A stretch of 64,000 nt of DNA, from positions 496,001 through 560,000 of the forward strand of contig CAJQUW010007938.1 in NCBI GenBank assembly GCA_907163375.1. The letters run 5' to 3'. The notes under the pieces were generated by a model. It made no database searches. It had not been told where the DNA came from and worked only from the letters and a program-made list of their open reading frames with translations. Positions 27,301-37,032 of the stretch are shown here, one piece after another (positions within the stretch are counted from its first letter, which is position 1; each line of letters begins with the position of its first letter). The stretch is from Prostheceraeus crozeri. Its lineage: Eukaryota > Platyhelminthes > Polycladida > Euryleptidae. The position numbers and the translations under genes are program-made.

Positions 27301-30300
27301 TGGAATTTTCGAAGCTGCATCTATTAACTTAAAATTGATCATACGTATATTCTGGACATTGAGATGACATGTTGTAAAACTAAAACTGAATTTTGAGGAG
27401 AAATGATGTTTGATTTTATAATTTGATTGCAAATACTATTTTTCAACGGTTTATGCATCAGAACCCTTCAATTCAACACAGCGTTCCTCAGCTTTTTCTC
27501 CTGGCGGAAATCTCGAACTTCAGAGGATCTTGAAATGTTTTTCCATGCATGGAATCAAAATGAAGGCACGAATGCGTAAATGAAGTAGTCATGCGTGGTT
27601 AAAGTTGTGTGTTACAAACACGATTTCTTAACTCATTTGCTGAAATATTCCCTCTGTTAATAGCGACAGTGAAAGCTAGATAGCAAACCGTGGCATATTA
27701 ATGTAATTTAACATTTTATTCAAAATTTGACTCCACGACAGTGACATCACTATGCAGATCCACACTCTCCGGTATATCTTTGATCATAATCGGGATGCAG
27801 CTGCGAAATTGTGCGTCAAAACAGGAAGTAGGCTTCACGCTGGCTTACTAGTTGGAAATAACTAATTTTCCAACTACTGTGCACAAGGCTACACTTATTC
27901 TAAAAGCAATAGGACCAAATAGTCGGAAACAGCAATTTCAGAAAAATAATGCTTCAAGAGTTATGAACATTCCTCGACCAACATTTCGTCGTCATGTACC
28001 ATTTCGTCCACTTGATTCTTCCGATAATTTGCGACTAGAAAGTGGTTTTATTTATGTCTTGTTCCATGGAAAAGACAAGCTACATGCTGGAAATTGCTCA
28101 ACGTATCCCACACCGACTCAGTTCCGCGATGAAAATACCTTCCATCATCTGTCAAAGTCTCCAAGTTGACTCATTGTATTAATTTGAAATTTTTCATTTT
28201 TTTGAAACTCCTGTTTCTTCATCGAGTTGTGATAATCCGAATCAGTTCTATAACAACACAAGTCTATGGTTCATCACAAGGAGATCCGGATTGCTACAGA
28301 TGGGGAAACTCATTTTCAGCGTCTACATAAGTAGGCAGATAGCTTTCGTTAATCTCTAATATTCAAATACCGGTAATCTAAAATATGTACGAGTATATTT
28401 ATTTGATATCATCAGCAGTATTCGACTGCATATGGTGTCGTAGACCGTCATATCAGTCTGTCTTCGTTTGATCTGTTCACTTTGCTTCGCAGAATGTGGT
28501 GTTAATCGTTGTTTCATTCGTGTGTAAGATGCTGAATGACAGCAGACGAAATTGATTAGACATGCCTTTCGCGATTATTTTATTAAAATTTGCCATGTTA
28601 AAATCATTTTGTTTTTCAGGGAGAAGTTGAAAACTTTCTCATTCGGATGTCGGGGGAGTTTCCACATCGGAAAGAGCAGTTAATATTTCTTCTCAATAAT
28701 TACGACATGATGCTGAGTGTCATCACCGTAAGTGTTTTTTCTTTTCTATGAGTAACTAAGTTATATGATGATGACAATACAGGTTGTCATCTATCATTTT
28801 CAGGAAAGAGCCACAGATGAAACAATGGAAACTACGAGATTCAAAGAAGTCCTTACTGTTCGAAGTACAGAATTTATTGAGGAGATCTTGTCTCCTTACT
28901 TCGGATCTTTGATGGGATTCGTGAAAGAAGTGGAATCTCGTCAAGATCAAAGTCGGATGCAGATCAGCAAGAACGAAGAAGGTATAGTCATACCATGTGT
29001 GTATATCTGTGTTCTTACAATGTCTATGTGGAAATGTTCAATTTCCATTCGTCAGTGCAGAATAGGCTTTTAAGCAGGAAGCTTGAAGGACAAAAGTTTT
29101 TTACCTGCGCACTGTGATATTAAATGAGAAAATGGTAGCCATTTTTTTTTTACTGAATTTTCACCCCTAGCACAGCTATGAGCCATGAACGAAGCTAGGG
29201 GTTACTCAATGAAAAACTAATAAATTGTATTACTTTAAATAAATAAAAGAAAAAAAAACAGATCTTATAATCTGATTAAGCTGCCCCCATCAGAAACTTA
29301 TTCGCACGCCTCTTGAAAGTATCAAGATTGTATTGGTCAGGGAAAGTGGTCTGGGGAAGCTGATTCCAAAGCTGTGCCGTGCGAACAAAAAAGCTTTTCG
29401 AGCGACTCACAGTACGTGCGCGTTCTAAGCTCACATTATAGCATGTGAGTGCATTAGCTCTGCGTGTGCTTCTGGAGAAGATCTTAGGTTTGGGTACGCA
29501 CTCATTTACTGCAGAGCTGCTTCTACCGAAATAGTACCTGTAGAAGAGACTGAGTGAAGCAACATCCCGTCTGACGGAGAGCGGCTGCAACTTGCTAGCA
29601 AGTTTTTCACCCATGAGATTCTTGACACGTTTCTCAACCCGTTCAAGGAGGTTAAGATGCGTTTGTGGGGCGCCTGCCCACAGATGACAACAATACTCCA
29701 TCAGAGGACGAATAGTGGACTTGTAAAGATAGCAGACAGTCTGTGGTGGAAGATAGCTGCTGGCACGATAGAGACTACCAATGCGTTGAGCTGCCTGCTT
29801 GCTAATGGATTGGATGTACGGTTTCCATGACAAGTCTTTCGTAACCGCTAATCCAAGGAAGGAGATGGAATCTTGTTCTCTGATCCTATTATCTGACATC
29901 TTAATGCTATGATCATCATCTCCTTTAAGTCGTGAGTGCAGAATACTCTGAGTTTTTGAAGGATTGAAGGAAACAAGCCAATTGGCGCCCCATTCTGAGA
30001 CCCTGCGTAAGTCTTCATTAAGAACGTCGCATAACTGCTGACGTTGCTGTGTGTTTTTAGCGAGTCGCTCATTGGAATTGAAGAGTGTTGTGTCATCTGC
30101 ATACATCACCAATTTACTCACTAGGCAGTCTGGGAGGTCGTTGATGTACAGCAGAAAAAGAGTGGGTCCCAAAATTGACCCTTGAGGAACTCCTGCATTG
30201 ACAAACTTGGTGGAAGACTTTTGGCCATCTAAGACGACAGATATCTGCCGGTCACTAAGGAAAGAAGCAAGAAGTTTGTGGAGTTGATCAGCAACTCCAT

Positions 30301-33300
30301 AGGACTTTAGCTTCATAAGGAGTCCCTGATGCCAGACTTTATCGAATGCCTTGGACTGACAACTGATCTCGTCTCACCTTGTCTGTCAAGGACACGACTC
30401 ACATGTTCAGTGACATATGAAAGAAGATCTGCAGTTGATCGAGAGTGCCTGAAGCCATACTGTTCTTCTGATAGAAGGTTCTGAGTTTCAAGGAAGTTAA
30501 CAATGTGTTGGTTAATCACTGCTTCAAAAATCTTGCCAGCAATTGGAAGCAGGCTGATAGGACGGTAACTAGATGGAAGAGATGAGTCAGAACCTTTCTT
30601 TGGAACTGGAACCACGGAAGCTACTTTCCAACAAGAGGGAAACTCACCGGTGGATACACATCTACTGAACAGTTTAGATAAAAGTGGAGAAAGCTCAGGT
30701 GAGAGATGCTTGAAGACCGAAACCGGGATGCCGTCTGGTCCACTAGACTTAGAGCTATCGAGACCGGCGATGATCTTTTTGACGTTTCGGACTGTGACTG
30801 AAGGAGGACTAACTGTCTCATCAGTGCGCATGGGAATTGGAGGTGGAATTCTACCTCCATCGTCTAATGACGAATTCTTCGCAAACTCTTTGCAAAGAAG
30901 CTCGGCTTTGTCTGCTGAGGTTGTCGCCATAGAAGTACTGACTTCGGCATGACGGAGTGCTGGGATGGAGGATTTGTTCCTATTGGTGACACTGTTGTAA
31001 ATCCTCCAGAAGTCCTTAGAGCCAAGCTTTTGGGTAGCAATGGATATCCGTACATACAAAGCGTAACGGCTTTTGGCCTGATGTATGGTTTCCTTGCAAT
31101 GTCTACGTGCGGTTTTGTACAATTCAAGATTGCCAGCGCTACTGTCACGCTTATACTTATGGAAAAAGTGGTCACGCTGGCAACTTGCAGCTGCACATTC
31201 TGGTGTAAACCAAGGTTGTGAGTGAGGCTTCATTTGGAAAGTACGGTGAGGGATGTAGGCCAACATCCCTATCTGAAGCCACTCTGTCAGTTCTTGCGCC
31301 GACTTGTGGACGTTCTCGCTCAGAATCAAATTCTCAGCTTGAACTTGACTAAGAAAAGTGCGGAAGCCACACCAGTCTGCTTTGAAGAATTGATAAACTG
31401 TTCTATGGAAGGGTGCAGACGGTGTGGAGCAAACTTGTTTGCCAGAAACTGTGATAACACAGTGATCAGACGTGCCGAGGGGCGAAGTAACCTTGTGTGA
31501 AAAACAAGTTGGATTTGAGGTGAGAAACAGGTCAAGGAGATATCCAGTATCCCCAGCTCGGTCAGGCACTCTGGTAGGACAAGTGACAATTTGACTAAGG
31601 TTGTGAGAGACAGCGAAATCCTGGGCTGCCTGACCGGAGAGATCGGTGGTGCGTGAGTGCACAAGCCAGTCAACATTGTGCACGTTGAAGTCACCAAAAA
31701 CAGCAACTTCAGCGCTGGGATACTCTTGTAGAAGAGAATCGATCTTGTCAGAAAGAACATTGAAAATATCCGCATTAGTTGATGGAGAGCGGTATAGGAA
31801 AAATAGAAGAAGAGTGGTCTTCTGCAGCGGCGCAATGAAGGCAAGATACTCATGCCTTGGATCCTCTGAGCTACAAAGCCTTCTCAAGGGAAGGCTTGTC
31901 TTGGCATAGACTCCAAGACCATGACAAGGTGCTTTATCCATCCGGTGAAATATGTATCCATCAGGAGTAACGTCGCTTAATGACACACTGGGATCTAACC
32001 TGGTTTCCGACAGGGCCAGAAGATCTGGTGACTTACCTTGCAGGAAGATGTTGATGTCGTCGTAATTGGACCTCAGTCCTCTTACGTTGCTGAAGCTGAT
32101 CCTGAGAGGGGTTTTGAGCTTGACGGCTTGACTACGTTTCTTGTGTGTCTTTCTCATTTTCATAATTTCTCATAGAATATCAATCAAATAAACGAAAATT
32201 ATACTGTACAACAAAGTGATACAAGAAACTTTGGAAGGCATCAGAAAAACGTAAATAATAGCAACAAAGCTGCAATAAATAATACGCAAAAAAAGACACT
32301 TATAGGCACAGTTCATGTCGCAAAAGCTTGAAGAAACCCAAATGAGAACCCCTTTGCCGTAACAATGGGTACAAGTCAGGTAGGCCACAGAGGAACCGGA
32401 TACAGCTACACGGGCTAAACCCCTCAGTAAAGCTACCCACGCATGTCCGTGGCAGTGGAACTGTACCGCCTTTTTTCGAGCAGTTGACCGGGCCTGCCTC
32501 CCAAAGCATTACCAGTGGGTTCGGGACCCTCGAACTACCTGACGCCCGTATGCCGTGAATACGTTGGATCTGTCACACCTTAACCTGCAACAAATGGGGA
32601 AGTGCAAAAGACAGCAGTGGAAGGAAGTTCGATCACAAATGAGCCAAATAAGTGCCATGCCCAAAAACCTGATTCAACAACATGAAACATCTGATGACTG
32701 TTCATATCTCGCAAACCAGGGAGTGGTGTTAATTGGGACGGCCGAAGCCTACCACACATTTAAAATAAACAAACGTGGAGAAAAAGAATGAAAAATTAAT
32801 CAAACATAAATAAATTCAATGACCAGTAAAATAAAAATAATATTCCAGAGCCTGCTAGTTAGCCGGAGCACGGTCACAAACCGCCGACAATAAACCTTTC
32901 CGACAAGATAGAACCCAAAGAAGCATGAGCTTCAGACGACAAAGCCTTATTGCGACTCCGTTTTCACCCTTTCACCGCTTTGAGGCCGCAGGTTGAGTGA
33001 GAAAGGGAATTTTTAGAGACAAGAAATGCTGAAGCTTTACAACATACAAATTACTTTATATAAATTTCTTCCTAGGCGTAGATTTCTATCTGAAGTTTTC
33101 GTTCGCATAAAGCGTCTTAAAAACACTGTTAAGACAGTTTCCGCTACGACGAGCAGAATCATCAGCTATTCATTGATTTTGGAACTTATGGCGATGAATC
33201 TGAACGTGAACAGCACTGAATATGTGATACGTGAAAGACAACCTCATTGATTCAAATCGAAAGGAGTCGATTTCACCTCGACCATTCGCCGTCGAATGCT

Positions 33301-36300
33301 GATCTTGACTAAAAGAATTCCCCTCAAGCTATTTTGTTTCGTGAATTATTCGAAGCCTAATCTTGTCTAGGTGTTACGAAGTTTGAATTTGTCGCCTCTA
33401 CTTGATCCGTTTCATGATAGAGTATTGAAATCTCCTATTTGTATGTTTATCTGTGTCAGACTCGTAGAAACTGGAACGTCTCCAAAAAATTATTTAACTT
33501 CTGATGTTGTGAGGATTGTAATTGCATGAATTTGTCTTCAGTCATTAAAGCTATTGACAATAATTTCACGCACTACTTTTTTTAATGACTTACTCCCGAA
33601 TGTCCCTTCAACGGGTAGATTTCTGTTGACTGTTTGAAGTGCTGCAAAACGCAGCCGATCATTAACATAGTATGCACACACAGAAGGTGATCAATCTGTA
33701 CATGGACAATGTAAAGAACGACTTTCATTCTGATAAAATATGCACCTATCATTATTGCTATTCTTTGAAATTTTTTAGTTTCTTGTAACTTAGCTTGGTC
33801 TAGCCAAAAGCCAACTATTAGGAATCCGTCTGATTCTACGGCGATGAAGGATAAGGCCTCAGTCATACTGCAATCAAAGCAAAAACAAGCGTCCGATCAA
33901 ACGTATATCCGCAAGATTTTAATCGCTCTGGTTTGCTTTGATCGCAGTGTGGCAGTCCACAACTGCTCTAATGATGACTTTATATTTGCTCCAAAGCGCT
34001 TTGCTTGGAAACTCTTGGAAAAGCTCGCTCGCAGTGTGACTGAGGCCTAAGCAAACAGCATTTATATTGAACTTGCACAGCTAGATCAACTAAGGATGCA
34101 ACACAGTTGGCCAATGCATATCCGATCTATGATCATCAACAGCCTCATGTGCTGACCCATGCCCGCTGTCCAGGACTTGAACCTGAACAAAACAGTGCAC
34201 AGCAGCCACTTCCGGTGCAAGCGAGCGTCCATCTTTAGCTGTGAGGCTGCCATAAGCTTGAGGTGTAGGACGTTTGGATTTTGTGCTCGTGTTGATTGCT
34301 AATTTTCGACGACTGCAAGTCTCCATTTGGCACACGAACATCGGGGGATGCGACTTCCATCGATGATAAGCTGATCAAGGTCGGTGCCAGGATGTGCATG
34401 CATGTGTAACGCAAGCGTCTTCAATGCTTTATATTCTCCCACTTACGTAGAGTATGTACCCTGCGGTTGGAGGTATGTCATTCTCATGAGTGTGTCTGCG
34501 GTGATCTAGTGGATTCTTCTGGTCATCACAGTTTCAAGTGATGAAAAGGTGGTGTTAGACCTTATTGTTGTCACGAGGTAAATGATCTTATTGGACAAAC
34601 TATCTCAGCTGGGGTTCTTTCCTTTCAAGCCGTCTGGCGCTTCGAGAAAAGCCGTGATGATAATGGTCCGTCTTTGGCCACTTGGTCACTGTACCGTTTG
34701 AGATTTCACAAGTTATCAGAGAGAAGCCGAAAATACTGCTGCCTTGACCGAAGATCGTTAACGCCAGAAATACACCAACTGATCTATTATGCTTGTGCCT
34801 GTTGGCATGGAAGCACTGGATGCATGAGAATCATCAGTTATCGAATGTTTGCGATTATTTTTTCTAACAACATCAGATTTTATGCTGGAGAATCAAAAGA
34901 TCAATCTTTCGTCAATTCAAGTGACAGCAATGGCGGTCCAACGTAGGAATGCTGCCTCAGTTTTGCTGACATTGACATCAGGAGATTCCTTGTCAGAAGT
35001 TTTTCTATTAAGATTTGACATAATTTGCCTTTTACTTTCCCTCTCGTGAATTATTCAAGTTGCAATTGTTCTCCATCGCATTGTCCTTCCATTACTTCTT
35101 TCCGTTTCTCGCTAAAAAGGCATCTTCAAGTCTGAATGTCTTCAAGTGAATGTTAAGTTCGTTTTAGCATGGCAAGCATGCGCTTTGAAGATACGCAACT
35201 CACCGGAGAATCAGCGGAGTATTCGAACAAACAATTTCGAGTACGTTAATTATTTATTCAGATGACTATGCGCAGTAGCTCCATGCGAGATCATCAAGTT
35301 ATCATCTTTATAGTTGTCGATTCGAAATTTATTGTATATGGTTAATGCTTCATACACTTCATTTTGAATGCAATTTTCCTTTACAGCACGCGTTGTTCAG
35401 ATCATCAAAGGGTTTAATATGGGATGGAAATCTTCGATTGATCGAATAAATCAGGAGATCATGTCTTCTTTCACCAATTTTAAAAATGGGACACAAATAT
35501 TTCAGGTATGACTGTTCAGAGAGTTATTAATGAAGTGCGCAATAAAAGCTCCGCAACATTTAATAATAACATTCTGATGAACATCATTCGATCGTCAGTT
35601 TCATTCTTTAAATCTTATTCGTTCAGCCTTCCTTTAGCTTGATTAATTTTACTTTGCTACTTTTCGTTATCCCTGAATTTGTAATTATAGGTGAATTAAA
35701 CTATGTTGTGACAAAGTGTCAGATGTTTAATATCAACGATTGACCATATCATCAATAAATAATCATTTTCTATGTTCAGTACATCATTTTCCGTCTTAAA
35801 CGTATGCTTGAACGCATGTTCCATCAATTTTTGCTTGCTTCCACATTGCAGGCTGATTACATAGAATTACAAACTCATGTAAGTTTTATTATACTAAGAA
35901 AAGTAGAGGGCAAAGACAAGTAGTCACTGATAGAATTCTCAAGTTACCGCATTCTCTCGAACATAACCGCCCGCACATGAATTGAAAAATTATCAGACAT
36001 CCCGCCCTCAAATAGAATCCTCACCTACATTTACGAATTGAGAGGTTTTTACGAGTTTTATTACAAAACCACTCTCATTGGAGTGGGACTACATATAAGA
36101 CGTCAGACTGACTATTTTATAATATGTGACCGTCTGTAATTACAGGTTGCCTAACTACAAGTTTTTATATCTCATATACTCGTAATAATGCATGCCGTAC
36201 GTATATCATCATTGTTTTATTTTTCCCGCTAGGTCTTTCAAATATCATCGAATATAACTGCGTTTAAGAAATATGTTTTCATTGTTATAATTAGCATGGG

Positions 36301-37032
36301 TTACTATTCTTATCAAATTTATTCAAGTGTGAAATGACAGAATCGATAATTTCTCCTCTAATATGCTTTCATGCATAAATTAAAATAAAAAGATTAATAA
36401 AAACAAAATGGGTCAATACTACATCGTCACTCAACAATATATTCTAGTACCGTACTACTTCTTGCAAATCTTCCTCGAGTCTCTCGTAATCATCCTTTCG
36501 TATTCCGCCCCCATTATCAAAGTGCATAAAGCCTGAGAGTTGAATCTCGAACTCGATAATACTCATGCAACCCGCCCCCGAATAGGTCATGCACTTAGAT
36601 TACAAAAACGTCGTATAATCCGCGAGTTATATCCAGAAAACTCAATATTCATGTGGAATGCTGGCAGTAGAAAATATCTATGATCTATGTAAACATGACG
36701 GCAGTTTCTAGATCCACCTTATTAATCTTCAGTCCGATTTTTTCATTTTATGCTGATGCCAAAACATAAAAACTTTCTGTAATTACCAAAATATTTTATC
36801 AAATTCAATTGAAGTGACCTTTTGAATTTCTGTAATTCCACCAGTGTGATATGTCAGAAGTGTAACCTATTTTTTCATGTTGCAGGGCGCCTTAACTCAG
36901 CTGATTCAGTATTATCATCGACTGCAAAAGGTGATGTCCTTGCCTCCATACAAATCGATGAATGTTCGAAATGAATTGATCAATATACATCATATCATGG
37001 TGGAAATCAAGAAATTGAAGCCTACATATTAA
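3344..37032 (+). CDS. VPS52: VPS52, GARP/EARP tethering complex subunit, 16 exons, intact
   Basis: Coding exons: 3344-3407, 5630-5758, 5816-5883, 5942-6055, 13657-13718, 15961-16111, 16173-16273, 20748-20880, 21816-22007, 23798-23953, 24017-24135, 26666-26960, 28620-28727, 28804-28981, 35387-35505, 36886-37032 (TAA). All junctions are GT-AG and keep phase, giving 711 residues; human VPS52 is about 723. Recognisable blocks, in order: [11 protein letters not shown] near residue 35, a coiled-coil N-terminal third, [81 protein letters not shown] and [12 protein letters not shown] at the end. VPS52 joins VPS51/53/54 (GARP) or VPS50 (EARP) to tether endosome-derived vesicles at the trans-Golgi or recycling endosomes. 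Residues about 488-513 (exon 12) are an acidic, Gly/Ser-rich insertion relative to human. Five introns are 57-76 bp; others reach 7.6 kb and carry transposons. The start is the first in-frame ATG after a splice acceptor at 3313-3314; an additional upstream coding exon is possible because the frame stays open to that acceptor. Confidence 0.96.
3461..3860. repeat. Foldback (inverted-repeat) element in VPS52 intron 1
   Basis: Arms at about 3461-3590 and 3712-3860 are imperfect inverted copies around a 120-nt spacer. Shared stretches include ACATCTAAGTTG/CAACTTAGATGT and TTCAAGATTGAGTC/GACTCAATCTTGAA. Looks like a non-autonomous foldback or MITE; I could not identify a clear target duplication. 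Confidence 0.7.
4440..5540 (-). mobile_element. GC-rich LINE 5' fragment: zinc-finger-like, Pro-rich linker, start of APE endonuclease
   Basis: A sharply GC-rich block inside AT-rich intron 1 of VPS52. The minus strand carries a 290-codon open frame (5276-4404). Its features in order are a degenerate PHD-like finger (VHLRCWSL ... [10 protein letters not shown]), a long Pro/Ser/Leu-rich linker with irregular repeats (FHVVLSR, PHVVLSR in the neighbouring frame), and [10 protein letters not shown] followed by a Y-x-W-x-R-x-D-R stretch. The latter resembles the first catalytic block of LINE apurinic endonucleases. The element is cut off just after this point, near 4440; the rest of ORF2 and the reverse transcriptase are absent. 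Family within the LINEs is not determined. Confidence 0.6.
6056..7936 (+). other. First part of VPS52 intron 4, nothing assigned
   Basis: AT-rich, with short open frames only. No exon-like conservation to the VPS52 family and no recognisable transposon ends. Confidence 0.5.
7937..7964. repeat. Perfect 12-bp hairpin
   Basis: TTAACGTCTAAT and ATTAGACGTTAA flank the tetraloop AGAG. Too short for a miRNA precursor; it may be the centre or end of a decayed inverted-repeat element. Confidence 0.5.
8155..8400 (-). mobile_element. GC-rich repeat remnant, possibly the tail of a LINE
   Basis: Much richer in GC than its surroundings. On the minus strand short stretches such as EWRLQDVEH and [11 protein letters not shown] resemble the ends of RTE-type polyproteins (DVxxxAxDRxxWR), in broken frames. 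Identification is tentative. Confidence 0.35.
8408..8747. mobile_element. MITE, Harbinger-like
   Basis: Left end GGCCACATGACGAGCCGCG after TAA; right end, reverse-complemented, GGCAAGTCCACATGACGAG. The shared terminal block is CACATGACGAG, the left copy lacking about five bases. Subterminal repeats of the AGCCGCGCT/CAGCGCGGCT type are visible. No coding capacity. The flanking trinucleotides do not match exactly, so superfamily assignment rests on the GGCC start shared with the element at 33855. Confidence 0.55.
9335..9560 (+). mobile_element. RTE-like LINE tail relic
   Basis: Broken frames read [14 protein letters not shown], then a degenerate segment, then [15 protein letters not shown] and KWRELRA. 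This resembles the C-terminal end of RTE/Proto2-type proteins (TAEMRMLRW.. and LRWFGHV..R). Several frameshifts and stops; old. Confidence 0.45.
10424..11077 (-). mobile_element. 5'-truncated LINE (CR1/L2-like), reverse transcriptase C-terminus
   Basis: Reading the minus strand from 11077: [65 protein letters not shown], then in another frame [20 protein letters not shown] and [21 protein letters not shown]. These are the ordered blocks of the CR1/L2 group thumb and C-terminal region. One frameshift near 10740 separates the two halves. The 3' end runs to about 10424, where an AATAAAATC-GTGATAAAAAA stretch may be its tail. It lies in antisense in VPS52 intron 4. Confidence 0.8.
11640..11970 (-). 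repeat. Repeat shared with 25755-25930 (probably a Penelope-like 3' tail)
   Basis: Shares with 25755-25930 a long gapped match in the same orientation, with blocks GGAATTCCAGATTTTT/AGAATTCTAGATTTTTT, AAATTTGGACTT, GTGAACTT/TGAACTT and ACTGCTCTTGC. At the second site this tail adjoins a GIY-YIG-like segment, so both are probably Penelope-like debris. Broken and old. Confidence 0.55.
12592..13324. mobile_element. Non-autonomous hAT-like transposon with perfect 8-bp target duplication
   Basis: The element spans 12600-13316 (717 bp) and is flanked by GTGGCAAC on both sides (12592-12599 and 13317-13324). Termini are CAGGGCTGCGGAAGCGA on the left and, reverse-complemented, CAGGGATGTGAAGCGGAAGCG on the right, followed by further subterminal GAAGCG copies. 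CAGGG ends plus 8-bp duplications are hallmarks of hAT. No transposase frame inside. It lies in VPS52 intron 4 and looks moderately young because the duplication is exact. Confidence 0.88.
14305..15172. mobile_element. hAT-like non-autonomous element, family A copy 1
   Basis: The element spans 14313-15164 (852 bp) between 8-bp duplications GTTGGACC (14305-14312 and 15165-15172). Terminal inverted repeats of about 28 bp: CATAGAGTAGATATATTAGG at the left and its imperfect complement at the right. The whole length aligns with 47230-48070, including CTTATATAGGAG, CAAATAATTTTTTGGACC and TTGATAATCAGCTTAATTTC. No coding capacity. Inserted in VPS52 intron 5. Confidence 0.85.
15584..15770 (+). repeat. 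tRNA-derived SINE, family 2
   Basis: GGTGGCTGAGTCGTTTAAGC carries a polymerase III A box and GGTTCAAGTC at 15638-15647 is a canonical B box. The body contains CCCCAACCCTAGCTTACTAG and a GGGTGGGGGATGG end. The tRNA-like head resembles a serine or leucine tRNA; the rest does not fold as a tRNA, so it is not a tRNA gene. Unrelated in its body to SINE family 1. Confidence 0.75.
16274..17869 (+). other. First part of VPS52 intron 7, nothing assigned
   Basis: AT-rich. A perfect 21-nt palindrome (TAGATTTTAA-T-TTAAAATCTA) sits at 16780-16800. No exon or transposon end recognised. Confidence 0.45.
17870..18551. repeat. Giant foldback palindrome, 326-bp arms with a 31-nt loop
   Basis: Left arm 17870-18195 and right arm 18227-18551 are inverted copies, about 95 percent identical by hand alignment (roughly 14 differences). 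The loop is 18196-18226. Each arm contains a CTTGACAAGGGAAGC...TTCTGAAACGTCG motif resembling the end sequences of Penelope-like elements. No target duplication is clear at the outer ends (TATGAG on both). No coding capacity. As single-stranded DNA or RNA it would form a very long hairpin inside the VPS52 pre-mRNA. Confidence 0.9.
18717..20380. mobile_element. Non-autonomous hAT-like element with 8-bp target duplication
   Basis: The element spans 18725-20372 (1648 bp). Flanks are CCTCAATC (18717-18724) and GCTCAATC (20373-20380), 7 of 8 identical. The right end reverse-complemented is CAGGGTTGTAACCCCGCACC, the left CATGGTTGCAAAAACTCC. Both subterminal regions are full of CCCGCAG/GCCGCAG/CACCGCAG repeats, as in hAT elements with clustered transposase-binding sites. 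The AT-rich interior has no transposase frame. Located in VPS52 intron 7 only 165 bp past the palindrome. Confidence 0.78.
20881..21815 (+). other. VPS52 intron 8, nothing assigned
   Basis: The intron has an 89-codon open frame (21506-21775) without recognisable homology. No transposon ends seen. Confidence 0.5.
22980..23400 (-). mobile_element. LINE reverse transcriptase C-terminal relic
   Basis: On the minus strand from 23394: [15 protein letters not shown], then [17 protein letters not shown], and in following frames a degenerate [13 protein letters not shown]. The pattern (S-LLYA..W.G......R.VR.A.KI) matches the thumb region of many LINEs. Short and in broken frames, in VPS52 intron 9; family not determined. 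Confidence 0.42.
24402..24756. repeat. 46-bp inverted-repeat pair enclosing a Penelope-like GIY-YIG relic
   Basis: Arms 24402-24447 and 24711-24756 match at 42 of 46 positions (for example AAAGAACGTCTTTTC). Between them the minus strand reads [18 protein letters not shown] followed by SLYF-like residues, similar to the second half of the GIY-YIG endonuclease domain of Penelope-like elements. Broken; VPS52 intron 11. Confidence 0.6.
25755..26183 (-). mobile_element. Penelope-like element relic, GIY-YIG endonuclease region and 3' tail
   Basis: The minus strand reads [19 protein letters not shown] followed by RLEDRI, matching the GIY-YIG nuclease domain in the variant form used by Penelope-like retroelements (VYxFxCxCGxxYIGRTxxRLxDRI). 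The part beyond it, to 25755, is the same tail repeat found at 11640-11970. The reverse transcriptase part is absent. Broken fragment, old; VPS52 intron 11. Confidence 0.68.
26961..28619 (+). other. VPS52 intron 12, only weak repeat traces
   Basis: A CAGGGTGTCGCGACCTGGAA stretch at about 27277 looks like a transposon-derived motif, but no partner end is visible. A 105-codon open frame (27852-28169) is unassigned. Confidence 0.4.
29142..32990 (-). mobile_element. Nearly full-length APE-type LINE (Jockey/CR1/I group) in VPS52 intron 14
   Basis: GC-richer than its surroundings. ORF2 starts at 32163 on the minus strand. It has an apurinic endonuclease ([44 protein letters not shown]), then a reverse transcriptase ([30 protein letters not shown]), continuing from about 30346 in a second frame ([36 protein letters not shown]) to a stop at 29278, about 960 codons in all. 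One short deletion plus frameshift near 30350 removes the residues just before KAFDKVW, including the catalytic aspartate of motif A. About 0.8 kb of GC-rich sequence up to about 32990 is probably the 5' UTR. The 3' UTR ends in a hairpin and an A-rich run. No ORF1 recognised. Confidence 0.88.
29163..29202 (-). repeat. 3'-terminal hairpin of the LINE
   Basis: ACCCCTAGC (29163-29171) pairs perfectly with GCTAGGGGT (29194-29202) around a 22-nt loop, right before the terminal A run (plus-strand T run at 29142-29151). LINEs of the CR1/L2 type often use such a 3' stem-loop for template recognition. Confidence 0.6.
33852..34050. mobile_element. Harbinger-like MITE with TAA target duplication
   Basis: The element spans 33855-34047 (193 bp), flanked on both sides by TAA. 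The ends are GGCCTCAGTCAYACTGC in inverted orientation, 16 of 17 matching. The left end continues ACTGCAATCAAAGCAAA, which has its own inverted partner inside at about 33931-33950, so the element is internally foldback as well. Three-base TWA duplications are typical of PIF/Harbinger. No coding capacity. Confidence 0.82.
34060..35386 (+). other. Rest of VPS52 intron 14, GC-richer but unassigned
   Basis: The segment 34090-35060 has higher GC than the rest of the intron and an 83-codon minus-strand frame ([14 protein letters not shown] start). It may be decayed transposon sequence, but I recognise no motif. Confidence 0.35.
35506..36885 (+). other. VPS52 intron 15, with CCGCCC-rich patches
   Basis: Scattered ACCGCCCGC, CCCGCCCTC, CCGCCCCC and ACCCGCCCCCGAAT motifs between 35960 and 36590, in AT-rich DNA, suggest a decayed repeat with a tandemly reused motif. 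No ends identified. Confidence 0.35.

Noticed and set aside
34090-35060. GC-richer stretch that might hide a gene
   Set aside because: No motif, no exon-like frame with splice sites, lies within a VPS52 intron; more likely decayed repeat.
36470-36660. CRISPR-like spaced CCGCCC motifs
   Set aside because: Spacing and sequence are irregular and the locus is a eukaryotic intron.
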